Origin: Rhizobiaceae bacterium
GTDB lineage: Bacteria > Pseudomonadota > Alphaproteobacteria > Rhizobiales > Rhizobiaceae
Reading direction: 5' to 3'
Assembly: GCA_004299545.1 (NCBI GenBank)
Contig: SCRB01000234.1
Span: forward strand, 1-11,443
Length of the DNA: 11,443 nt
The translations under genes were made by a program, and so were the position numbers. The notes below the pieces were generated by a model. It had not been told where the DNA came from. It saw nothing but the letters and a program-made list of their open reading frames with translations, and made no database searches. Positions 5,652 to 11,443 of the stretch are shown piece by piece; within the stretch, counting starts at the first letter, position 1; each line of letters starts with the position of its first letter.

Positions 5652-7787
5652 TCACCCCCTCAGCCATCGAAGAATGCGGGCCGACAAGTTCAATGCCCAA
5701 GCTGGCGCATGGGCCCGGCGCCATTCACCGGCCGTGGCCTTTGCCGCCTCCATCCACCCCGGGTATGGGTGGATGGTCCGCAGGATGGCATTGAGGCCAA
5801 GCCCGTTTCGCATTGCCAGCGTGAACTCGCCGAGCATGTCACCGGCTCGGGCACCGACGATCGTCGCACCCAGAATACGATCCTTGCCGGGCACTGTCAG
5901 AACCTTGACGAAGCCTTCGTTCGCCTCGTCGGCGATGGCCCGATCGAGTTCAGCGAGGTCATATCGGGTTATTTCATAAGCAACGCCTTTTTCACGGGCC
6001 TCTGCCTCGCTCATTCCAACACGGGCAATTTCGGGATGGGTGTAGATCACCGCCGGGAACGTCTTGGTGTGCAATTTCCAGCTCTTGAAATCGCCAAAAA
6101 GCGCATTCATCGCGGCGAACCAGGCATAGTGGCTAGCGGCATGTGTGAACTGAAGTCGTCCGATGACGTCGCCGGCGGCATAGATGGTCGGCACACGGGT
6201 CCTCAGCCGGTCATCGACAACGAGATGGCCATCCTCGACGAGCCCGAGCTCCTCGAGACCGAATCCACGCGTACGCGGCCGACGACCGACGGCGACGACA
6301 ACTCGGTCGAAGCCGATGGCCTGGCCATCGGCAAGGTGCGCTCTTCGGGATTGGCCGTCCTGCACAAAGGAGCGGACGGCGGCACCGGTCACGATGGCGA
6401 CGCCGTCCGCCATGAGGAGCGCCTGCATGGCTTGGCTGACATCATGGTCCTCGTGGCTGAGCAATCGCGGCAACGCTTCCACGATCGTTGTCTCGCATCC
6501 GAGCCGGGCGAAGCTTTGGGCAAGTTCGCAGCCGATCGCTCCGCCGCCCAGGATAAGCAGCCGATCCGGCCTTTCCTTCAGGTTCCATAGCGTTTCAGAA
6601 GTCAGGGGCTCCACGTCTGCAAGCCCCGGTATCGGCGGGATGGCCGGCTCGGCGCCAGTCGCGAGAACGATCCGGCGCCCCGAGAGTCGGCGGCCATCGA
6701 CTTCGACAGTCCAGGGGTCGAAGACCTTGGCGTGTCCCTTGATCACATCGACACCGAGCCCACGATATCGTTCGGCCGAATCATGAGGTGCGACGCGCGC
6801 GATCACTCGTTGGATCCGACGCATGATCGCGGGAAAATCCGGCTCCAGACGCCCTTTGAGACCCAGGCGCTCCGGATGTGCCCCCTCTTTCGCGAGCTTT
6901 GCCGACCGGATCAGCGCCTTCGAAGGGACGCAACCCGTGTTCAGGCAGTCACCGCCCATTTCACTCTGTTCTATGAGCGCAACGCGGGCGCGGGCCGTTG
7001 CCGCGATGTAGGCCGTCACCAGACCAGCCGAGCCGGCGCCGATCACAATGAGGTTGTAGTCGAACCGGCGGGGGCGCCGCCATGCCCGCAAGGCGTTGCG
7101 ACCGCTCCACCATGCATTCCCCGCCTTGGCAACAAAAGGCAAGGCCGCGAGGGCGGCGAATGCAAGAATGACGCGCGGGCTTAATATGCCGGCCGCCGAT
7201 TCGATCGAGGCGAGTTGTCGACCGGCATTGACGTAGACGACGGTCCCAGGGAGCATCCCGAGCTGGCTCACCCAGGCGAAGGTGAGGACGGGCATGCGGG
7301 TCAGTCCCATCGCCAGATTGACGAGGAAGAACGGGATGACAGGAATGAGACGCAAGGCGAACAGGTAGCGGGCGCCATCCGCCGCGACCCCGTGATTGAC
7401 CTTCGCAACGGCCTGAGGGAAGCGGTGCTCAACGAAATCGCGGAGAAAATGACGTGCGACGACCATGGCAACCGTTGCACCCACGACACTGGCGAAGGAG
7501 ACGAGCACGGTTCCCGCCCAGAGGCCGAACAAGCTGCCGCCGGCCAGCGTAAGGATCGTTGCACCGGGCAGCGACAAGCCGGTCACGGCGATATAGACGA
7601 TGGTGAAGAAGAATACCGCAGGCGCTGGATGCAAGCTGATCCAGTTCTTCGCGGCGACGAGCCGGCCCGTGATCTCCGCAAGATCGAAATGGCCCTTTAC
7701 GATCACAGCCAGAATGAGAACCGCCGCGAAGAAGAGGGCCGCGCCGATAGTCTTGATAGGGCGGCGAAACGTCTCGACATGATCCAT
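5652..7787 (-). CDS. TVP38/TMEM64 (VTT) domain fused to FAD-dependent disulfide oxidoreductase
   Basis: A 711-residue fusion. Residues 1-225 form a membrane VTT/TVP38 domain: TM helix 12-30, LSLPGATILTLAGGSLFG (71-88) and IPFFLVNLAMGLTRMP (151-166). Residues 240-700 are a class I pyridine nucleotide-disulfide oxidoreductase: FAD motif GAGSAG (250-255), redox pair Cys281/Cys286 (GGDCLNTGCVPSK), NAD(P) motif GGGAIG (414-419), second FAD motif YAAGD (536-540) and a dimerisation domain from about 570. Annotation tools often name such fusions mercuric reductase. However, there is no N-terminal heavy-metal domain and no C-terminal cysteine pair, both used by true MerA. At the place of the lipoamide dehydrogenase catalytic His-Pro motif there is Tyr675-Pro with Glu680; MerA also has a tyrosine there (Tyr605 in Tn501). 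The substrate is therefore open. The ATG at 7787 follows GAGG at 8-9 bases. It leads the ynjF-ynjBCD run. Confidence 0.88.
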   Translation of the reverse strand: MDHVETFRRPIKTIGAALFFAAVLILAVIVKGHFDLAEITGRLVAAKNWISLHPAPAVFFFTIVYIAVTGLSLPGATILTLAGGSLFGLWAGTVLVSFASVVGATVAMVVARHFLRDFVEHRFPQAVAKVNHGVAADGARYLFALRLIPVIPFFLVNLAMGLTRMPVLTFAWVSQLGMLPGTVVYVNAGRQLASIESAAGILSPRVILAFAALAALPFVAKAGNAWWSGRNALRAWRRPRRFDYNLIVIGAGSAGLVTAYIAATARARVALIEQSEMGGDCLNTGCVPSKALIRSAKLAKEGAHPERLGLKGRLEPDFPAIMRRIQRVIARVAPHDSAERYRGLGVDVIKGHAKVFDPWTVEVDGRRLSGRRIVLATGAEPAIPPIPGLADVEPLTSETLWNLKERPDRLLILGGGAIGCELAQSFARLGCETTIVEALPRLLSHEDHDVSQAMQALLMADGVAIVTGAAVRSFVQDGQSRRAHLADGQAIGFDRVVVAVGRRPRTRGFGLEELGLVEDGHLVVDDRLRTRVPTIYAAGDVIGRLQFTHAASHYAWFAAMNALFGDFKSWKLHTKTFPAVIYTHPEIARVGMSEAEAREKGVAYEITRYDLAELDRAIADEANEGFVKVLTVPGKDRILGATIVGARAGDMLGEFTLAMRNGLGLNAILRTIHPYPGWMEAAKATAGEWRRAHAPAWALNLSARILRWLRG

Positions 7788-7849
7788 GCGCGCGGCCTCA
7801 TTGGTGGTCGGCCGCCACGCTTGGCGCCGAAATAATTGGAGTCCTGCTC

Positions 7850-8422
7850 CTATTTCGCTTCAGCGGGGTCAAAAGTTACGTCAACCTCGCCCCGCGCCGG
7901 GTAATTGTTCTTCACCACGAAATCGATCGCCCCCAGAATGTCCGCGAAATGGGGACGCGCGAACGGCATGGTCTGAACGCTGCCGAAATAGAGTGTTCCA
8001 TCCGGCCGAACCAAATAGATGGCCGGCTCGGAGAAGAGATCGGGCTCGTTTACCCCGATGGATGTCTTCCCACGACCCCGGGAAATATAAAGGCCCCACG
8101 CCCGGGCGACCTGCAGATGCAGATCGTAGCCGATACGGAGGTGCGACAATTGCCAGTCGAGACTTGTCCGAACCGCGCGCTCTTCATTGTCTGTCGAAAT
8201 CGCCACGACCGAGACACCCCGGCGCTCGAAATCACCAAGCTTGGCTTCGAGGTCTCTGAGCTGCGCCTTGCAGATAGGGCAATGCAGCCCGCGATAGAAC
8301 ACGATCAGCGAGAAGGTCGTTGGTGCCTCTTTGCTTATGTCATAGGTACGTCCCCCGACAACCGGCATCTGCAGTTCGGGAACGGCCTGGCGCGGAAGAA
8401 GGTGAGGAAAAGCGGCGGTCAT
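7850..8422 (-). CDS. Peroxiredoxin-like (AhpC/TSA, PRX_like2-type) protein
   Basis: A 190-residue thioredoxin-fold protein, probably cytoplasmic (no signal peptide). It would reduce peroxides or other oxidants through Cys48, in FYRGLHCPICKAQL (42-55), with Cys51 as a possible resolving partner (CPIC). The usual peroxiredoxin PxxxTxxC pattern is not kept: Val41 and Gly45 occupy the Pro and Thr positions. This resembles the PRX_like2 group, whose activity is poorly described. The segments SVVAISTDNEERA and AIYLVRPDGTLYFG are typical of the family fold. The ATG at 8422 is chosen because AAGGA lies 9 bases upstream; the open frame continues to 8503 without support. It is divergent from a TetR gene, which may control it, and lies 62 bases ahead of the VTT-oxidoreductase gene in the same direction with no convincing terminator between. 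The two may share a transcript. Confidence 0.85.
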   Translation of the reverse strand: MTAAFPHLLPRQAVPELQMPVVGGRTYDISKEAPTTFSLIVFYRGLHCPICKAQLRDLEAKLGDFERRGVSVVAISTDNEERAVRTSLDWQLSHLRIGYDLHLQVARAWGLYISRGRGKTSIGVNEPDLFSEPAIYLVRPDGTLYFGSVQTMPFARPHFADILGAIDFVVKNNYPARGEVDVTFDPAEAK

Positions 8423-8454
8423 GGCAGGTGTCCTTATGGGCAGGGCGTGTTGCG

Positions 8455-8483
8455 ATTTTAGATCGATCGATATAAAACTTACA
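8455..8483 (-). promoter_or_regulatory. Putative promoter of the peroxiredoxin-like gene
   Basis: Read leftward, TGTAAG (8478-8483) and TAAAAT (8455-8460) are 17 bases apart, and the spacer is filled by the palindrome. Transcription would begin near 8448, about 25 bases before the ATG at 8422, leaving room for the AAGGA site. The -35 box is weak. On the other strand TATAAA (8471-8476) could be the -10 box for tetR, but no good -35 box precedes it. Confidence 0.4.
8456..8477. promoter_or_regulatory. 22-bp near-palindrome, candidate TetR-family operator
   Basis: TTTTA-G-ATCGATCGAT-A-TAAAA reads almost the same on both strands (20 of 22 positions, centre between 8466 and 8467). It lies midway between the divergent peroxiredoxin-like and TetR genes, which is the usual place and size for a TetR-family operator. 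Binding here would block both promoters. Function is inferred from symmetry and position. Confidence 0.6.
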
Positions 8484-8541
8484 TGGCCCTGCCGGCTTGG
8501 CAAGGGCTACGAGACATGGAACTCGGCTTGAGGAGGACCAA

Positions 8542-9132
8542 ATGGGACGACCACGAGCTTTTGATCAGCCGACAGCAGTGGCCGCGGCAATGAATCAGTT
8601 CTGGCGCCACGGATATCAAGCGACATCCGTGCGCGATCTTACGAGCGCGATGTCGATGACCGGCGCCAGTCTCTATAATGCCTTCGGCGACAAACGTTCG
8701 CTGTTCCGGCATTGTCTCGATACATATCTCGACACCTATGCGCGGCGGAGGATCGCGGAGCTTGACGCCAGCGAGGACCCGCTCGACGGTATCCGAAGCT
8801 TCTTCGACGGCCTTGTTGCAGCGTCCCTGAATGACCGCCGTGGATGTCTGCTCGTCAATTCGGCGATGGAAATCGCGCCATGGGATCTGGAATTCGCGGA
8901 GTTGATCGAGGCGAGCCTGCGCGAAATCGAGGACGGCTTCTATCGCGCGCTGGAACGCATTCCCACCGGACCGCACCATCAGTGCTCCCGGGACACTCGC
9001 GCGACAGCGCGCCTGCTATTGTCCGCTGTCATCACGCTTCGCGTATTGGCGCGAGCGGGCGGAAATCGGGACCGGCTTGGCAGCATCGCCAGATCGGCGG
9101 TTGCCCTGGCCGAAGACAGTCAGGTCCTGTGA
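8542..9132 (+). CDS. TetR/AcrR-family transcription regulator
   Basis: A 196-residue DNA-binding repressor. The N-terminal domain (GRPRAFD, then FWRHGYQATSVRDLTSAM and SLYNAFGDKRSLFR, residues 20-56) is a canonical TetR helix-turn-helix. The C-terminal part has the segment DRRGCLLVNSAMEIAP, common in a TetR subgroup that often controls redox or electrophile-response genes. The inducer is not known. The ATG at 8542 follows an ideal AGGAGG (8531-8536); the open frame upstream to 8497 lacks support. The stop codon overlaps the GTG start of the next gene (GTGA), so the two are translated together. It is divergent from the peroxiredoxin-like gene, with a 22-bp palindrome between them, suggesting that it represses both directions. 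Confidence 0.92.
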   Translation: MGRPRAFDQPTAVAAAMNQFWRHGYQATSVRDLTSAMSMTGASLYNAFGDKRSLFRHCLDTYLDTYARRRIAELDASEDPLDGIRSFFDGLVAASLNDRRGCLLVNSAMEIAPWDLEFAELIEASLREIEDGFYRALERIPTGPHHQCSRDTRATARLLLSAVITLRVLARAGGNRDRLGSIARSAVALAEDSQVL

Positions 9133-10256
9133 GAAAGCGTGTTGTACTTGTCGGAGCGGGCCACGCCCATCTTCATATTCTGAAAAACGCAGCGGCGCTC
9201 AGATGCATCGGGGCGGAAGTCGTGATCATTGCACAAGGCGATTTCTGGTACTCGGGCATGGCGACTGGGATGCTTGGTGGGCTTTCCCCGCCGGAAGCGG
9301 ATCGCGTTGACATTGGCGAACTCGCGATCAATTCCGGTACCAAGCTTCATCTCGGTACGATGATCGGGCTCGACCGTGCGACGCGGGAAGTGCTTCTGGA
9401 GGACGGGCGGCGGATCGGGTTCGATCTGCTTTCGCTTAATCTCGGGAGTGCTCCGCCGCCTTTGTGCGGCACGGGACATTCCATATATTCCGTGAAGCCG
9501 ATCCGCTCGCTTGTCGAACTTCGCAATCGGATCGAGGAAGAATGGCGAGGAGCCGACCCACCCGTGCTTCGTATCGCAGTGGTCGGCGGCGGTGTGACCG
9601 GCATCGAGATTGCCGCCAACCTTCGCGCCCTGTCCGATCTGCACGGGCGCGAGATGGAAATCACGATCTACAGCCGATCAGCGCCGTTGAAGCACCTTCC
9701 CCGCGGTGTTGCGGCCGCTCTTATGCGGCATCTCCGCACTATGAATATCGAGATCCGTTGGCCGGCCGCCGTCACTTTGGCGGAGGAGAATGGCGTTTTT
9801 CTGAATGACGGAACGCGTGAGGATTGCGATATCGTCGTCAACGCGACAGGTCTGGTGCCATCGCGCATCGCTGCCCGGCTCGATCTTCCATTTGACGCTG
9901 ACGGGGCGCTGATCGTGGACAGGTTCCTCACGTCCACCGGCGATGTCTCGATCTTCGCCGCCGGCGATTGTATCGCGTTTGACGGGCGTGCCCTGCCGCG
10001 TGCCGGTGTCTACGCCGTGCGGCAGGCGCCTATCCTGCTCGCCAATCTTGGCGCGGAACTGTCCGGCAAACCGCTCATTCCGTTCGTGCCCCAAAAACAC
10101 TATCTCGCCATAGTCGGTCTCGGGCATACCTCAGCGCTGATGCTGCGGGGCCGGCTGTGGTTCAAGGGGCCGCCGGCCCTGTGGCTCAAACGCTGGATCG
10201 ACCAACGCTTTGTCGACAGCTACCGCCTGGGTCGAACATCGATCAATTCGAACTGA
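9129..10256 (+). CDS. NAD(P)/FAD-dependent oxidoreductase, SelD-N-terminus/NDH-2-like
   Basis: A 375-residue flavoprotein predicted to pass electrons from NAD(P)H. It has the FAD motif VGAGHAHLHIL (8-18), in which the usual third glycine is replaced by His; YSGMATGMLGG (41-51); the NAD(P) motif GGGVTGIE (153-160); and the second FAD motif FAAGDC (276-281), followed by RAGVYAVRQAP. It ends in a basic amphipathic helix (WLKRWIDQRFVDSY) that could touch the membrane. This pattern fits the family found alone or fused to the N-terminus of selenophosphate synthetase SelD (TIGR03169 as I recall), a relative of type-II NADH dehydrogenases and sulfide:quinone reductases. No CxxC redox pair or SelD domain is present. 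The GTG at 9129 overlaps the tetR stop. The earlier reading frame, inside tetR, is not used. The substrate cannot be named from sequence. Confidence 0.85.
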   Translation: MRKRVVLVGAGHAHLHILKNAAALRCIGAEVVIIAQGDFWYSGMATGMLGGLSPPEADRVDIGELAINSGTKLHLGTMIGLDRATREVLLEDGRRIGFDLLSLNLGSAPPPLCGTGHSIYSVKPIRSLVELRNRIEEEWRGADPPVLRIAVVGGGVTGIEIAANLRALSDLHGREMEITIYSRSAPLKHLPRGVAAALMRHLRTMNIEIRWPAAVTLAEENGVFLNDGTREDCDIVVNATGLVPSRIAARLDLPFDADGALIVDRFLTSTGDVSIFAAGDCIAFDGRALPRAGVYAVRQAPILLANLGAELSGKPLIPFVPQKHYLAIVGLGHTSALMLRGRLWFKGPPALWLKRWIDQRFVDSYRLGRTSINSN

Positions 10257-10920
10257 ACCAGATATCGCCGTAATAAGTCCGCGCGCGGCCTTTGTAATCG
10301 TCGGCGTCGGTCATGATCGCAACGGCGTCAATTTCCGTGATGTCTTCACCGAAGCTCTTCCTCAGATCCTCCCGGAGGTTGCGCTTATGGCGAACCCATG
10401 ACCCGAGCCCCTGCGGGCCGCTGTCGGTCGCGATCAGAAGAACCTGATCGGTATAGGGGCTCGGCCATTCACTTCCGACGCGATGCTGGCTCGCCCAGAC
10501 ATAGTTGAGAGCGAGTGAACGCGCTCCGAGGAGACCACGTTCGATCACCACATAGATACGGGCCGGAAAATCATCTCCTGATTTCACCGTCTCGTCGATC
10601 TTGGGAAAGATGTTCGTCACCTTCCACGACCAGTTGAGAAACGGCGTCTTTGTGAGATCTATCTTTATTTTCCTGTAGAGGCCCGAGGCCGCGCCGTCGG
10701 TCGTAGCGGCAAGGGCTGTCGAACCCAACTCGGAATCCTTGACGAATTCGTACTTGGTTTCGCCCTTGAAAGACCGGCTCCGCCAACCTGACAACGAGCC
10801 TTGGGAGAATGGGCCAACAAGAATGTCGCCATTCGACGACTGCGCTCGGGCGGCTCCAGCAGTGAAAACAATAAGAACCGCACTGACGACGGCAGCACAT
10901 GACCCAAAGACAGATGCCAT
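10243..10920 (-). CDS. Exported DUF3047 family protein
   Basis: A 225-residue protein with a signal peptide (hydrophobic stretch about 8-22, cleavage after GAARA near residue 26), so probably periplasmic. The remainder matches the DUF3047 pattern: LSGWRSRSFKGETKYEFV, TPFLNWSWKV, DDFPARIYVVIERG, LNYVWAS, GSWVRHKRNLREDLRKSFG, AVAIMTDADD and YYGDIWF. The function of the family is unknown. The aromatic-rich conserved segments suggest a beta-sandwich binding fold, which is only an inference. The start is placed by the signal peptide; AGGCGG lies about 7 bases upstream. Its 3' end overlaps the convergent FAD oxidoreductase gene by 14 bases, so there is no room for a terminator between them. The next gene in the same direction is an NrsF-type protein 174 bases upstream. 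Confidence 0.88.
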   Translation of the reverse strand: MASVFGSCAAVVSAVLIVFTAGAARAQSSNGDILVGPFSQGSLSGWRSRSFKGETKYEFVKDSELGSTALAATTDGAASGLYRKIKIDLTKTPFLNWSWKVTNIFPKIDETVKSGDDFPARIYVVIERGLLGARSLALNYVWASQHRVGSEWPSPYTDQVLLIATDSGPQGLGSWVRHKRNLREDLRKSFGEDITEIDAVAIMTDADDYKGRARTYYGDIWFSSN

Positions 10921-11094
10921 CCCAACCGCCTGATCATCGGACCAGTGAAGCGCATGCGATTATCGACAAGGGAAAATTGGCGCTGACTCCTGAAACATGC
11001 GTTGGCGTTGCCAAGCCGGGCAGGGCGGAACGCAAGGTGACAACGTAGAGAGCCACCGACACTCGAGTGAAGGTTCCCATATCTTTGGCGTGTC

Positions 11095-11443
11095 CTATTC
11101 ACGGGCCAGGAACGCGCGGGGCGCGACCCATCGGAACATTCTGCTGCCAAACACACTGCCAAACCCGACGAAAGTGATCGCCACGCCGAGATTCCACATC
11201 AGGATCATGACGGTGGCGTCCATGACGTGAAAAAGCGATAGAGCAGTCGCTGTGATCCCGGCCACTGCCAAGCTGCCCATGAGGGTGACTGCGGTCGGGC
11301 GAAGCTGAGCCGCGTAGCGCAGCATTACCAGCATTGCGAGCGACAGAGGCAGGCTGGTCAGCACAAGCGTTGCGAAGCACCGCGCTGTTTCTCCAAGAGT
11401 GATGCCGTCCGGTCCGATGGCAACCCACTGGGTCATGCATTGA
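11095..11443 (-). CDS. NrsF-family (DUF1109) anti-sigma membrane protein, partial
   Basis: The C-terminal 113 residues or more of a membrane protein; the frame is open to the window edge, so the N-terminal half is missing. Three hydrophobic segments are visible. The stretch LRPTAVTLMGSLAVAGITATALSLFH followed by MILMWNLGVA and GSRMFRWV matches the last part of NrsF/DUF1109 proteins, which are normally around 200 residues with six membrane helices. In Caulobacter, NrsF holds an ECF sigma factor (SigF) inactive. A sigma-factor gene is therefore expected just beyond the right edge. The ATG at 11436 is probably an internal methionine and not the start. Family assignment rests on pattern recall and is moderately sure. 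Confidence 0.68.
   Translation of the reverse strand, partial: QCMTQWVAIGPDGITLGETARCFATLVLTSLPLSLAMLVMLRYAAQLRPTAVTLMGSLAVAGITATALSLFHVMDATVMILMWNLGVAITFVGFGSVFGSRMFRWVAPRAFLARE

Noticed and set aside
5652..7787. Calling the fusion protein merA
   Set aside because: The C-terminal cysteine pair and heavy-metal domain of true mercuric reductases are absent, and it sits in the ynj run and not behind the mer promoter.
5460..7835. Plus-strand open frames opposite the VTT-oxidoreductase (5460-6590, 7215-7835)
   Set aside because: They are antisense shadows of a gene with intact FAD, NAD and redox motifs. No ribosome sites or recognisable folds are seen.
7788..7849. GC-rich hairpin GTGG...CCAC between peroxiredoxin-like and VTT genes as a terminator
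   Set aside because: The stem is short and no T-run follows, so read-through into the VTT-oxidoreductase gene is at least as likely.
10934..11080. 48-codon minus-strand ORF between the NrsF and DUF3047 genes with a hydrophobic start
   Set aside because: Its ribosome site is too far (AGGAC, 12 bases), it has no recognisable family and its composition is unremarkable. It could be chance in a 174-base gap.
14..11443. tRNA, rRNA, CRISPR array, transposase, IS ends or phage genes
   Set aside because: Looked for by eye and not seen. The only clear direct repeat is the 24-bp tandem unit at 1788-1835.

Overview
The window is a GC-rich (roughly 60 percent by eye) bacterial contig. Its gene content (NrsF/DUF1109 protein, DUF3047 protein, MerR/MerC, VTT-domain fused oxidoreductase) points to an alphaproteobacterium, probably Hyphomicrobiales. 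That placement is an inference from gene families and base composition, not a tested assignment. The first 13 bases match the end of the Illumina sequencing adapter, so the left edge is probably an assembly end. The right edge cuts through a gene.

Layout. (1) 35-976: a mercury-resistance edge, with divergent merC (leftward) and merR (rightward) around a well-preserved MerR operator with the typical 19-bp -35/-10 spacing. No merA, merT or merP lies in the window; any would be left of the break. (2) 977-1135: a short convergent gap with inverted repeats. (3) 1136-8422: a tightly packed leftward run. In reading order it encodes a peroxiredoxin-like protein, a membrane VTT (TVP38/TMEM64) domain fused to a FAD/NAD(P) disulfide oxidoreductase, a YnjF-type CDP-alcohol phosphatidyltransferase, a 31-codon signal-peptide-like ORF, and a complete YnjB-YnjC-YnjD ABC transporter (binding protein, double-length permease, ATPase). 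The ynjC/ynjD junction holds a perfect 24-bp tandem duplication. (4) 8423-8541: a divergent regulatory region with a 22-bp near-palindrome, the best candidate operator of the next gene. (5) 8542-10256: a TetR-type regulator whose stop overlaps the GTG start of an NDH-2/SelD-N-terminus-like FAD oxidoreductase. (6) 10243-10920: a secreted DUF3047 protein convergent with and overlapping the oxidoreductase. (7) 11095-11443: the C-terminal part of an NrsF-family membrane anti-sigma protein, cut by the window end.

How they may work together. From memory, E. coli K-12 carries ydjX-ydjY-ydjZ-ynjA-ynjB-ynjC-ynjD-ynjE-ynjF in one block, where YdjX and YdjZ are VTT proteins. This window recreates the same partnership (VTT domain, YnjF, YnjBCD) with the VTT domain fused to a redox enzyme and a thiol peroxidase-like gene placed in front. 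The substrate of YnjBCD is unknown to me. A coupled import, redox and membrane-lipid system for a thiol-reactive or oxyanion substrate is the most interesting hypothesis here, and it is unproven. The adjacent mer genes and TetR/FAD oxidoreductase pair suit a metal or redox-stress region but are separate transcription units.
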